DNA of 64,000 nt. Origin: Helopsaltes ochotensis (taxonomy: Eukaryota > Chordata > Aves > Passeriformes > Locustellidae). The DNA is taken from the NCBI GenBank assembly GCA_013400155.1, contig VXBM01000042.1, forward strand, positions 553,375-617,374, in the 5' to 3' direction. Under the pieces are notes generated by a model. That model did not search any database. It was not told where the DNA came from and was given only the letters and a program-made list of their open reading frames with translations. Shown in pieces: positions 32,525 to 45,210 of this stretch; within the stretch, counting starts at the first letter, position 1, and each line of letters opens with the position of its first letter. Made by a program: the position numbers and the translations under genes.

Positions 32525-32693
32525 TCTGATGCTTTCCTGGTTGACAGAAAACGCAATTTACAACAAAAGGCTCGATGAGCTTTGTGCTAAGGAGTACAGT
32601 GATGTTTATATGGAGGATCACTTTAACATTGTACCTTATGCTCTGCCCAGGAAGCAGATGCAGAAGAGTTTTGTAACCTGTTTACAAACCTGA
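32525..32693 (+). other. possible exon behind a strong splice acceptor
   Basis: The acceptor tttacctttgtttcctgcag (ending at 32524) is followed by about 55 open codons (NKRLDELCAKEYSDVYMEDH in the middle) to a stop at about 32693. The composition is protein-like, with many acidic and basic residues and one Trp. No start, family or partner exon is recognised. It lies only about 430 bases from the minus-strand candidate at 31813-32096, so both cannot easily be parts of simple genes. Confidence 0.15.
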
Positions 32694-33635
32694 CAGCAGG
32701 GAGTGGGAGAAACTTGTTTGAATTTGAAGATCAGCAGTGAGTAGGATACTGCTTTCCACCTAACAAGACTGAGTAAAACAGCTCCTCTGTGCAGCTGAAA
32801 TATCTGCAAAACAATGATATAGAAAATAAATGCTGTAGCAGCAAGCCAGTTCTGCAGTAGTTATTTGGCACATGATGTACGCAAAAACTCAGGGCTATTA
32901 TTCCTTTCCAAACTCTGTCCAAACTACCTTTAATGGTCTCAAGTAAAGGGAAATCTGTCACTTTCTCCTGGACTCCTCCTTGGTCTAGGAGCCATTTCTT
33001 CCAGTCAATCTCCATTAACTTTCCTTTGGTCAGATTCATACAATTATACCTTCTCTGGCCTTTCTTTCTCTGATTGCTTCTCTTTGCTTTATACATGTCT
33101 GTGAGGGCTGTGCAAACAGTCTGTACCTCTAGGATAGTTACCTGTCCCAAGAGGAACTTGCCACTGCTGAAGATAGGCATTTTTATCATGATGGATGACC
33201 TTATGGAGACAAAGTGAAATGTGGAGTGCTGAGGACTTGCCCATAAAGCTGGGTAATTGGTTGCATATGATGCAGGTTAATCACTGTCTAGTCTTGTGTG
33301 TTGAATGTACAGGAGGAAGGTTGCAAGGTGGTTTGGGGCTGTCTAGAGGGGATCTGCAAAGTTGAGAAGATGCCATGCACACAAAGTCAGTGTGGCTAAA
33401 TGGTGAATGCTGGTTAAAACCTGGGAATACAGTGTAAAGACTGCAAATCATGTCCTCAAACATCAGACATACTCAAGATGGTGTGGCACTGACAGGTAAA
33501 TGTGTGTCACTGGTGTTATTCTGGGGGAGTGTGAAGGAGCTGTGCTGACCCCACTTCAGGTGGGCACCTAAAACCAGGTAGAACTTGGTGCTTCATTTCT
33601 CAGCATAGCTGCTTGTAGTCTTTAGCTTTGTGTCT

Positions 33636-33712
33636 TGCTGTTTTGTCTGTAAACTGAGGGTAAAGCTACCCTACCTTCACAGGAGCTTGTTAAATGTTGT
33701 GTTTGTGGGGCA
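33636..33712 (+). repeat. MIR-like SINE fragment
   Basis: gtctgtaaactgaggg, then ctaccctaccttcacaggag and cttgttaaat follow the order of the MIR tail (CTGTAAAATGGGG, CCTACCTCATAGGG, GTTGTGAGGATTAAAT). It is short and diverged. Confidence 0.45.
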
Positions 33713-33759
33713 CTGAGACTCAGGAGTGGTGAGCAGGATACACTAAGGGAGGTGAAAGT

Positions 33760-36700
33760 AATAGCATTGTGCAGACAGTGAGGCTTGGGAACCCATGCTG
33801 AGCAACTAAAGGGGAAGAAAACTGTGAGGAGCTGTTAAATGAGTTTTACCTTTCCTGAGTGCTCATGTTTTGTGGAGCAATAGTCCATGACCTGTATTTT
33901 AATGCTGCCTACCCTGGATGCTTTTCTCTGCTGTTCTAAGGGTGGTTTTAGCTCTTCTTGCTCTTTGTAGCTCAAGTGGGGCTGGGTGTATAAATGCTGT
34001 GTGATGAAGCATATGAGGATGACGCTGAGGAGTTGGGAGACACAGCTGATGCTCTGTGCACATTGATTGTTCCAGGCATTTTTAGTGCAGCTGGGCTGCA
34101 CTAAGTCAAACTATCTGGGTGAACCTAGGGACAAAGTGATGAAGAGCAAATCATTTAAGAAATGGCAAGCCCAGAATTATGGATGTTATTTCTGTCTAGT
34201 GAACTTGAGGAGCCTGATGGGGAACTGTTTTGTCCATTGATGGAAATAGTTTCCCCGATAAACTATTTGCAATTACCTGTTAATTGTCTTCCTTTAGCTC
34301 CTATCACGCCATCTGGAAATCACCAAAGCCTGGATGTTAACAACTGGCTTCTTGGCTCAGCAGGAAGACTGGTCTCCTGATTTGCTAATCTGAGTATCAG
34401 GCAGTCCCTGCTGCTCCTCTTGTCTGGGCTTGAAGTGTGAAATACAGCATGATTATGGTTGAGGGCAAGATTGCTGGATGGGGCACTCCACATTTACCCT
34501 CCTGCCTTGAAGAGCTGGCTGTGAACACAACTCAAGTGAAGTAAGCAGGGGTTGGTTTCTCCCCTTTTCCCAGACAGGATAATTTCTGCTTGGGATTGTC
34601 CAAGGTGCTTGGGGAACGTGCTGCTCTGTTTCTACAGCAAGTTGATACTGAACTCCCAATTCATGCAGTTTGAAAGGTCCAGGCAGAGCTTTCCCGCCAA
34701 GAGGATTAATTTGTCTTGGATTTTCTTATGTCTACAGAGGAGACAAAGGAATTCAGAGTTTTCAGTAGCTAAGAAAACATTGCAGCAAACAACTGCAAAG
34801 TCACACTACTTTTCCTGGGAGTTCTGTATGAGAGCAAGCAAATGAAAAATGTGAACTTTTTAAGACAAGATGTTTGTAAGCTGTGCATTCCCAGGGAAAG
34901 CAAGGATGGCTTTTCCAAATGTGTGTGATGTGAAAGCCTTTTCTAATGGGCCGCAAACTTCCGCTAGAAAATAATTTGGCAGGATAAACTATAGGCAGAA
35001 ATCATCTACTGGAAGGGAAAGGACTCAAAACTCAGGACCTCTGGTGGGAAAAATAGTTAGAATTGTAACAGGATAGTGACTGCTCTTCCAGTCCAACCAC
35101 TCCACAACAAAACTGACAGGAGGGAGTAATCCCCTCTGCCTTGTTCACTGCATGGGGCAGGGACACCAAAGGCTGACCAGTGTTTAGGGCAACAGGCACA
35201 CAGAAACCTCTTCCCTCTTAATTGCCATCATGTGAGACTGGTTTCCTCCAAGGACACTCAGATCATGTTGATGACCACAGAACAGGAAAACATCACATAA
35301 AAAATCTTCATCACTTTTTCATTTGCATGAAGCTAGGCATTTTTCTTTTATCAGAAGCATTGCAAGTGTTTCACTGACAGGTTTGTACAACTCTGATTTT
35401 GTTCAATGAAAAAATACTTAATCACAAAGCTGGTATGTATTGTAACTAAAAATTCATAAGAAAGATGAGGAACAGATCTGCTTTGCTCCTGACTAATACG
35501 AGCATTTGCAAAGAGAAAGGAACACTGTTAACCTTGCACCTTTGCTAAAATGAATCAGCCATCTGGAGCTCAGTTTTTTCTTCAAAAATAATTACTGGGG
35601 AATAAAAAGGCTGCAGTTGTTGCATTATTTTTATTTCCCTTCTGAATTTAGGGCAAATTTCTCTGGGAAAAATTTTCTGGTTTATTTATAATTTAACAAT
35701 GGCTGGAAACATGGAACAAAAGTTGATTCTCCCTCATGTGGCCAGCACTCAGCCTGGTGTTCAGTGCCCACAGCCATGCCCACAGCAGCACCATGGTCCC
35801 AGTTTGCAAACCCGTGTCATCTTCCCCTCTGGAGTGTCCTTGCTGTGAAGCTGCCCCTGTGCTGTGGCTGCATATTGTGGTAGGAGCTGCTTGGGTACTT
35901 TATTAGGTTTAATTTCAGCAAATGGTGAGACTACAACCAAAATCCAGGATTCCCACTTCCTTTTCTTAGCACTTGCTCTGGATAAAATGTCTTGCATGTT
36001 GAAGAAGTAGAATAAAAATCACAAGATTTGACAACGCCAAATTATTTATTCTCAAATTTGGCCTATGTTTCAGGGTTTTGAAGAATAGCTTTTATCAGTC
36101 TTCCCAAGAGTGTACTTCTAAACAAATAAATATTCTTCCACCAATGTTTACAATCAGAAGAGGCAGCCAGAAAATTTGCAAGCAGTGAAAAGTAAATTGC
36201 TCAGTAGGTATCTTTGCCAACAGGGAAGTAGAGGAAAATAAACAATATCTATTATGGAAATATATTTTATTTGAAAGGTGTTGTCCAGTCCAGACTCTTG
36301 AAGACTTATCACCAGTGTTGAGGTGTCCTGGCTTCTATCTTTGATTTATGTTTGAACTTGTTCACATTCATCCAAGTGTTGAGAAACAGCCAGTTTAACA
36401 AACAAAGCCTTTTATTCATAGCTATACAGGGTTCATATTGCAGTTTTGTGTACAGATAATTACATTGTGTATCTTGACACTATCATTTTTCATGTTTGCT
36501 AATAGTTGCTGTTTGCCAACAATTAGTGTTTTTCTGGGGACTTAACTGAAGGCAGTTGCTTTCTCTGTAATCATAATTGCTTCACCAAAACGGTTTTATT
36601 CTGATTTTGAATATATGACACCACTGATTCACTCCAAGGGTCTGCCTTACAGTTTTATTTGAGTAGGTCTGTGTGGTTTACTGGATCATGGACGAACCAG

Positions 36701-39700
36701 GAAGAGAGCTCCTGCTCAAACAGTCCTGAGTAATTAAAATATCATTGGGAGATCAAAGAAATGAAATGTGAATCAGTCCAGTAGGATCTTTGGGGCTGCA
36801 GCTCAGCTATACTGCTGCCCTCAGCTGTCCAAGATGCTCAGCTCCTGCAGGATCACCTCTGCATACCAGGTTTGGCTGGTCAGACAGTCTGTCACAGGTA
36901 ACAGATGTGAGATTTTATCTTCTTTATCCCAAAAAAATCCATGAGAACAACAGTAAATGGCCTCAGTCTGGTAAAACAAGATGAGGTTCCTGGTCAGCTG
37001 TTCTGCTCACAGTTCAGCCCTGTGGCATTCAAGGTGTGCAACTGCGACTTGTGATTCAAGCAGGCATTTCTGTTGTTATAAGAGTGCCACTTACCTTCCA
37101 AGTGTCTTGCAAACTTTATTAGCTCACGAGATCTTTGAGGTAAAAGAAGCTTATTTTACAGAGTGAATTTGTTTTTCTTTGCATGCTTCAAATGAGGGGA
37201 GATCCTGATGCAATGAAGAAGGGGCCATTTTGTGTTATTTATTTTATTTGGATAAAATTTACTTTACTAGGAAATTCAGGTCTTATCACTGCCAAATCGG
37301 AGTCCATGTTTTATGTCCTTCATGTGTGAGATAAAATCCCTTTTTTGCCAAAGTATACGTTACATCTTTAAATCTCATTTTAGAGGTGCTGTGTACCTCA
37401 TTATTTCCTTCTGGTGCCCGAAGATGCCTGGGTAGATTGTGGTAATATCAGCCAGGAAGGGTGCAGACAAACCACGATGTGCACAAGCAAGAGGCAGAGA
37501 TGTCTGGATGGATGGAGTGGAGGAGGTAGCTGCTAAAGCAGGAGGGGCTCCCTTGTGCTCAAGGGGTCTCAAGAAACAACAGCATGGTTCCCATCAGCCA
37601 GTGCACAGGGAAAGTGAATCCTTGTGACCATGGGGCCAAACCGAGATAGTAAATCTTTCAGAGAAGAGGGGAACTCTGGTTTAGAAGTAAATACAGGAAA
37701 AACTTCTACATTTATTATATGCATCTCATATATCAGAGACCAACGCATTTCCTTGAAAAGGAGCAGGCATCTGTTCAAAGAACCCCCTTCCCTGGTCAGT
37801 TGAATTTCCATCACTTCAGTCACTGCATTCAGCTTTCCTGCCTACAGGAGAGAAAAAGGGCAGTGAGAAGGGCAAATAATTGGAGCTTTTGATCTTTCAC
37901 GTTGCTTTTTGCAAATGCAGCATTGAGCCTTGTCGGTGGGGAAGATAGTTCTGGGAGAAGAGCAACTCATCAGAAAATCTTGTCAATTTTTCATCAAACT
38001 TTGTTTCCCCCCCCAGGCTGTAGGATGTCTGGCAGATAGGTAACAAAGATGATTGCTAGCTCAAAGGTATAACACTGGCAGATAGGAATTTTGAAGGTAA
38101 TCAGAGCTTGGTTTATGACTCAACCATGGACTTCAAATGCATGCAAAAATCATGAAAACCTCCCTTTGTTGCTGGCAATGATTCTGAGTCTGCTTTAGAA
38201 ATGTTCTTATTCCACTTATTTATCTTCTGTATCTTGGATGGGAATTTTGTCTTATCGCCTTGCCTTACATGGTGTGCAAGCAAGAAGAGCTGCCTTGTCA
38301 GGAAAGAACTATTATTTTTGCCCTTCTAGGGACATGCGGAACATTTAAGTACATCTTTGTCTTGTGGGTGAGCACTGAAGAAAGTGATTAGGCACTGAAT
38401 TGGGAGCTTAACTTCTATTGCAAAGCAATGCATGTCTATGTTTGATTTACTGACTGGCTTCATAAAATGGCTTAATTTATTTTGTTAACCTCAGCTCCTT
38501 GGGCCATTGTTGATTGTGTGTGGCAGTGTTACTCAAGTGTGTTATAGAGAATAATTTTGGCTGAGGTTTTGGATCTGTGCTATGTAAGGGGAATATTTGG
38601 GTGGCATTAAGTACAGTTTAAGGTCAGTTTGTGTGCCATAAATTGATCAGATGTGTTCAACAGCTATCTAGCACTCCAAAAGCATCACTGTAAATGAGAA
38701 GAGTTTTGTGTAACTGTGAAAAGTAGCTAATTTGGTAACAGCCCAGTTAATAGGCTAATAGTCATCAAATCCACGTAATTTACTCTATTTCTGCATGACT
38801 CTCTGTCATGCTTAGCTGTGGATGGTATCGGAGAGAAGCTGCTTTAGCAGGACAATCTGCAGGACAGCCATTACTGAAGAGGGGTAAATATGAGCTGTCC
38901 TTCCTCATAGCCAGAAGTTTGTGAATGGCCTTTTTGTCATATACATGAATATTACAGGAATCTCTCCAACTGACCAGCGGTTTAAAACCATTCTGCAGAG
39001 ATAAAAGTAAGATACTGATAGCCTTGACTAGGACAAGCCATGTTTGTTGGACTAGCCATATAACAATACTTTGGAAATTCCTTTCAAAAAGAACAATTCT
39101 GTGGTCTAGGTTATATTGCTGACAGAATATTTGGAGCTCTTGGTCAGTTGGGAAATGATTAAAATGTTTTAAAGGTGTTTTTTTGTATTGGTTACTCACA
39201 AATGAAATACAGATGTAAAACTGCTTGAGCTATAAATCTGGCCTCAATCATTCCTAACATTTCAACATCATACTGTGCAAAATGGCCTCCACTTAAGTAA
39301 TTTCCAAATGACTGAACTTCACATTTTTCTTCTGTTATTGCCATCAACCTCAGCAGATGTCACAATCAAGGAAGAGCCACTAATGAGAAGCTGCTGGTAA
39401 ATTTGGCATGTCTCAGTCACTTCCATGTGAATACCTGGAGAACAGACTGAGCATCTACAACAGCCAATGTGAATCAAAAACAAAACTAAGAATGAGACCA
39501 GGGATGCGAGCTGTTCTTTCAAACCACTCTGTATAAACAAATAGCCCTGTCAGTGTATACAAAGCAAGAACCTGACTCATGAAAGAGGTGAACCTTTCCA
39601 GTCTTGTTTCCAGTATTGCACTCTACAACAAGACCTAGAAAGACAGCTGTCATCTGCACCTCCGTGAGCATGATAAGCAGTGACTATTTTGTAACCAACA

Positions 39701-42700
39701 CAAGTCTGTTGTTTATATTCGTACAGCTCAGCTACACCACTGATAGATAAAAAGTTACAAATACCTTGGTGCTCCATTAGATCTCCTTTAAGATTACACG
39801 TATCAAGATGGCAAAGAATGATAAAATTAGATTGTTCTCTTGCTGCAAATACTGCAGTCACTGACCCAGTCTTTCCATAGTTAACCCTTTCTTACACTGA
39901 ACAGACATTTCCCAGATATTTGCATGGCTTAACACATCTGTTTACATATTTCCTCAACCAGCCAGATTTTCTCACTGATTAAATCTGAGAAAACCTGTGG
40001 AGAGAAAGAGAGAGAAAGAATATGGAGAACAAAATGTGTGCAACATACTTCTCTTGATGTATGTTTTCATCCCAGCTGCTCTTGTAATAGCGATGTCTGA
40101 GACATTTTGGACATGATGAACTGTGACCTTCAGTGAACAATGGCCCATCCGCAATACACAGAGCTAAACTTTCTCAGACTAAGGATTGTCCTCATCCTCC
40201 CTACAGTGTTTAAATTTCCTTTTTGTGGATCTTCATGATGGAATAAGCCAAGATCCAGGTCTGAACATTCTAATATCTTGGATAAAATCTAACTCCAAGG
40301 CCCCTGTGGCTGCACTTTATGATTGCACAGAGAAGTGGTTGTAAAGCTGACACCTGTTTGTAAACAGTTTGTGGAATGAGAAGCTAAGTTACCATCTGGC
40401 CTCTTTGTGCAGCTTTCCCTTTTTGTTGTTTTGCAATTTCTTGCACATGGGAGAATTCATATTGTTGATGGAGAGTGAGTTTTAAGCCTGTATATATATA
40501 TATAAGTATATGTATATATCTAAGAAACAGATTTTTTTTAAAGTCAAGTAAGGTTATGTAGTCATGATCAGAAATCATGGCACGTGCCCTGAATGACCAG
40601 GCACAGAGACTAAGCAGTAAGTTGTGTACACTGGGTAAACATGTGCTAAGACACAGTTTAAGAAGTACCTGGTGTTCTGGTCCCTTGGGAAAAGCTATAT
40701 TTGGCTTTATTAAATTAAAAGAGGGATAAATCCCCACAATCTGCCTAGAGGAAATTTGTAAACAGAGGGGTTGGAGAAAAACTATTTTGAAAAATTTTTC
40801 ACTAGTCCTAATGATTTAACAAATACAGTATGGATATTTCAGTAGTGGAGAGGATGATGGCATGTGTGTTAGAGAAGGCTGGATTGGATCCAGGCCTCTA
40901 GGATGATTTTCTGTGACAGTTTGGTTAATTATAAGAACCACATGAAAAAAGGCACATAAACTTCATCCTGTTCTGTTTTAAAACTTTCCCCAGAGCATAA
41001 GTCCTTCTTTAAAGGTTACCCTCTGATATGTAACACGTCTCGTGTTGTTTTGCTAAGCTATGACTCTGTAATAAGTGTTTGAAATTTACAGCTTCAGTAA
41101 GTCATAGACTTGAGAAGTGTTTATTTTTTCTCAGTTGTTCTTGCTATGTAATGAATGTAGCTCACCGAGCAGTCTGACTGCAGCCCAGGACTCTGTGGCC
41201 GCCGTCTCTCCAAGAAACAGCGCCCTGGCTGCAGCCACGGGTAATACGAGAGAGGCCCTTCTGCCGATTGCACAGGAATAATCTGCAGGCTGAGGAGGAG
41301 AGGCTACAACCGAAGTCACACAAGGTCATAACTGCCTGAACCGAAAACAAAGCCCATATTTTAAAGGCAGCTTAGGAAAATTGCAGCCACTTATGCATAT
41401 TGGTTTGCAGAAAGAGTCTGTCTGCCTATTTATTTGCGGTGGTTGCAAAATGGGGGGTTCCTTTCCCATAAGTAACTAATTTGTTTTGGTGAGTTAAAAT
41501 TCCCTCTTTGGATAAAGGTCTGTGACTGCTGGCAGTCGTTGTGGTTAGTACCATGCTGCAGACAGCTCAGGGGTCCTTGCACAATGGGAGCTGCTGTGCA
41601 TGAAGGATCCTGGAATCTTCTTCAGGAGACTCTAGAAGCATATGTTTGTATTTTGAGAAAAATTGAATGTGCTTTATGGGAAAAGGAAACACCACCACTA
41701 ATACTAGATGTGTGTTCTGTAAATGACTAATACTGCAACCAAATCCAAATTAAAACTATACTTCTGTTCATCGAGAATGATTAGCAAGCGTTAACTGTTA
41801 AGTAGTTGATTTATTTAGTATTTCCATAATGTTCTTATCAATAGCTGCATAGCTCTTATGTAGAGATTTCTTTCAAAGAAGATCTCGGTAGCCCTTTGCT
41901 GTGGGAAGAAGCTCAAGCTCTGTGCCTAGCCTGCTGTTGGCCCCAGTGAGTACCTGCTCTGTGCATGGTGGTCATAGGCTGGGTTCCCTCTGCTGCTGTC
42001 CCAGGCAAGCAGCAATTGCCCTGGGGAGTTTTGGTTGCCCCTGGGCAGGCTGGCAAAGACTGTGGCATGCTGTGGGTGGCAGTGGGGTCCCAGGAGCATT
42101 GCCTACAAACTGGAGCACAGCTCCAGCTCTAACAGCCATTTCTGAGCTGCCGATATCTTTGCCAACATTCTGATGTTTGAGCTAAAGCTCTTTTGCTGGT
42201 GCTTGCTTCAGACCGATGTGTGCATCTTTCTTATTGTAATAAAAGTAACATGGGGTTGGTTTTATTTTGTTTGGACAGAGGAAGTTTTCAGTTCTGCCTG
42301 TGTTCAAAGGAGGCAGATCACCAGTTCGTTTTTACTGGCATTAGTTGTGAAGTATTTTATTCTCCTTTTCATTATTATCCTTCGATATTCAGTCTGGGAT
42401 GGACTTTCTCATTGGTGAGTCAGCTTCTTTTCTGGTTGTTTCCCCATAGAATTACCTTATAGGCTTCCTCTGCAGCTCCTGGAATGTCACAGGGCTGTCA
42501 GTGTGTAGGGCTAAGACAGGAGTGTTTGAATTTCCCTGTCTCTCCAAATTGTCCTCATGAGGAGAAACTGGGCTGGAGGGCTCTGTTGCTAATATATCTC
42601 CTACTCACATGCATGAACATTGCTCAAAGGTGACCGAGGGTCCCAGTTCCTAGCTGCAGCAAACACTGATGGTGTGGACGAGGCTATTGAGACCTTTCAA

Positions 42701-44010
42701 CCTTCAAACCAGAGAAAGTTTTCAACCTTTGCCATAGACAGTATCAAACTTGGTGTGCTGTGTCTAGCAGTGGTCTCAAAGGAGTAAGGATGAAAATACA
42801 TCCTGCCTTTTTTTTTTTTTTTTCACTGCAAAACACGGTGGGAAGGCTGCCCTGGACCTGTGAGGCTGTAGTGACTGTGCTTGTTTTGATCATTCAAGTG
42901 TTGCCCAAGCCACCAGATCAAGTGGTGATGCCTTTTCCTGCTGCTGAGCTTTCCCAAAGCCCCAACTGCAGGGGAGTCCTATCCACAGACACCATCTAGT
43001 ACTTCCCTGTACTGGCACCATGCAGGTTTGTATCAAGGATAAAGCAAACCTTAGCATCAGAGAATTTCTTTTAGAAGTGCGTTGAGAGGTCTGTGAGGAT
43101 GGACCTCTGAAAATGCAATGGAGGCTTCATTTAATTCCTGTGTGTCCAGAACCTCTGCTCTGTACAGCCTGTAGACATCTGCCTTTGTAGTGGTGTCAGG
43201 CAGAACAAACAATCAGGGCATTTTCACAGTGGGGGCTCCACTATATTTCCTATAAGAGTCTTGAAACCGCTTGCTGAGGGTTTGGCAGCAGCCTGAACTG
43301 ATAACTACTGGCCACACAGGCTATGGGACACATGGACCTGGGTCACAAGATCTGCCAGGAAATCAAGGCTCAGGGAATAATCTCACAGGCTGCATTTCAG
43401 TGTAAATTATTTCCCTCTGAAAAATATTCCTTTTTCAGGGCTTTACTGGAACATAAAATGTGGCCCTTAGGAGGTGGAGGCTGCTTCAGGCTTGCTGATT
43501 GGATTAAAATATAATTCTTTCCTGTTCTCCCCAAATCACTTGGTACCCAGTTGGGGGTGCTGCAAAGAGGATGCACTCCCCTTGCCCAGGAGCTGAATAG
43601 GATTTCTCTTCATTCAGAAGAATGGAAAAGAAAAATAGAGAATAATACATTAGGGACTTACACGCTGTTATACAAACAATTGCTTGGCATCAGAGCAAAG
43701 CTAAGTAACCCCACCAGCTCCCATTCACAGTTGACCAACAGCAGAATGGTCAGGTTCATTACCTGGGAGATTCTGCTCAAATGCAGGCTCCAGTCCAGCA
43801 GGGAGATGTCAAGAAAGAGTGAAGGCAATGTAATCAGCTCCGAGGGTAAAAGTTACAATCCGTTAGAGGAGGGAGCTTCTAACATCCTGCAGTGAGTGAA
43901 GCGAGACTGGGGATGAAGGAAATCGGGATGGAGGATTTTCTGGCTTTTGAGGTTTTATGGACCTTGCAAACTGTTTTATGGGTTCACAAAACTAGTTGAT
44001 TCTGCAAACC
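33760..44010. other. AT-rich intergenic DNA, no gene recognised
   Basis: About 10 kb of mostly AT-rich sequence. It includes a 139-codon minus-strand frame at 38780-39199 without family resemblance, a (TA)n run at 40491-40519, a local CpG-richer patch at 41160-41320 and a T16 run at 42808-42823. The region is a reasonable place for conserved noncoding elements between TMEM72 and CXCL12, but sequence alone cannot show that. Confidence 0.5.
40491..40519. repeat. (TA)n dinucleotide repeat
   Basis: tatatatatatataa followed by gtatatgtatata; imperfect TA/TG repeat. Confidence 0.9.
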
Positions 44011-44012
<2 letters not shown>

Positions 44013-44059
<47 letters not shown>

Positions 44060-44071
44060 TTTTTTTTTTTT
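44013..44071 (+). repeat. poly-T homopolymer, 46 + 12 bases
   Basis: T46, one G, then T12. This is the second long poly-T run of the window. No AATAAA or retrogene is recognised on the adjoining minus-strand sequence. Confidence 0.95.
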
Positions 44072-44610
44072 GTAATTTAAATCCTTTTCTTTCCAGGACC
44101 ATCAAGGTTAGCAATAAAAATAATATCAAACAAGGAAGTAAAGCTGAGTCTGTTCTGCAAAGACTAGAACATCTCTCCAGAGACAGCTGAGCCACAGAGA
44201 AAAAGCACACTGTCTTTATTCACTGAATGGTGAATAAATGGATGCTCATGCTGGCTGTAATTTGTTTCTATTCTCATCTTTATTTTCAGTAACTTTCACT
44301 ATTCTCTGTGTAATGTTTGATTTTTTCTTTTTTTTTTTAATTTGGTTTCATAAGGAAGCAAAAGTTATGTAATAAATCCATTTGTACATGTGTGAAAGCC
44401 TTTCAATCTCACCCATCTGGTGTTTTTATTGTGGCAACTAATTTCATCCAACTTTACCAGAAAGCACAGTTCTCAAAGGTAATTGTGTTCTAACATGCTT
44501 TGTGAAAATGAGTGCCTGAAGTGAGGGGCAAGACCTTGTTAACGTTTTGAGCAAGGGGCAAAACTTCAGGGAGTTGAATTCATTAGGAATTACAAACATA
44601 CTCCCCACCA

Positions 44611-44668
44611 GGAAAAAAAAAAAGAAAAGAAAAAGAGAGAAAGAAAAAAGAAAAGGAGAGAGAGGGCT
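44611..44668 (+). repeat. purine-only A/G-rich tract
   Basis: About 58 bases of only A and G (ggaaaaaaaaaaagaaaaga, then runs of gagaga). It is a simple low-complexity tract that can form a triplex. Confidence 0.9.
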
Positions 44669-44985
44669 CAGGAGAAACTCACCATGCTGCAGCTTCAGAA
44701 AAAGCTTACAACTACCATGAGACTGAAATCCTTATGAGATCGTGTTGTTAACTCATGGACCTCTCTGTGTTCCTGCTTTGCTGAATGTCTCTGTAAAGCA
44801 GTATGTAACCTATAACATCTGAGAACAAATCAAACTGACAATCCAAGCAGCAGTGAAACTAGATCAGCCTGTTTGTTATTCCATGGCTAGTCATGAGAGA
44901 AACGTGGAGCTTGTTTCACAAATTGAAACATCCCAAATTATCAGCAGGCCTGTGACCACTCTGCATTTTTGTTTTTTATTGGCAG

Positions 44986-45210
44986 TTAACTGAAGCCAAA
45001 CAGGACCAGACCAAGCCTGTTACTTCATCTCTGCTTGGCTGGAAATGTTGCTGTGGTCTGATTGTGCTCCTGGAAATATCAGACATGGTTTTCTATTGGA
45101 GGATGCTGGATCCAGAGGCAATGATTTGTGAGTTGATCCTACTACTTGTGGGACAAATTCCCTTTGGAGTCTACTGCTTGCTCTGGACTCTAAAAGACAG
45201 GCATATGTGA
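44986..45210 (+). CDS. candidate terminal coding exon with two hydrophobic segments, unrecognised
   Basis: A strong acceptor (tttttgttttttattggcag, ending at 44985) is followed by 75 codons in phase 0 ending at TGA (45208-45210). The translation begins polar (LTEAKQDQTKPVTSS). It then has a hydrophobic segment (KCCCGLIVLLEIS), a short loop (WRMLDPEAM), a second hydrophobic segment (CELILLLVGQIPFGVYCLLW) and a charged end (LKDRHM). This would fit the end of a membrane protein. The high Trp and Cys content and absence of a nearby AATAAA argue for caution, and no family is recognised. Confidence 0.2.
   Translation, partial: LTEAKQDQTKPVTSSLLGWKCCCGLIVLLEISDMVFYWRMLDPEAMICELILLLVGQIPFGVYCLLWTLKDRHM

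Noticed and set aside
38780..39199. 139-codon minus-strand frame in AT-rich DNA
   Set aside because: No family similarity, no splice or promoter support, and AT-rich DNA does give such frames by chance.
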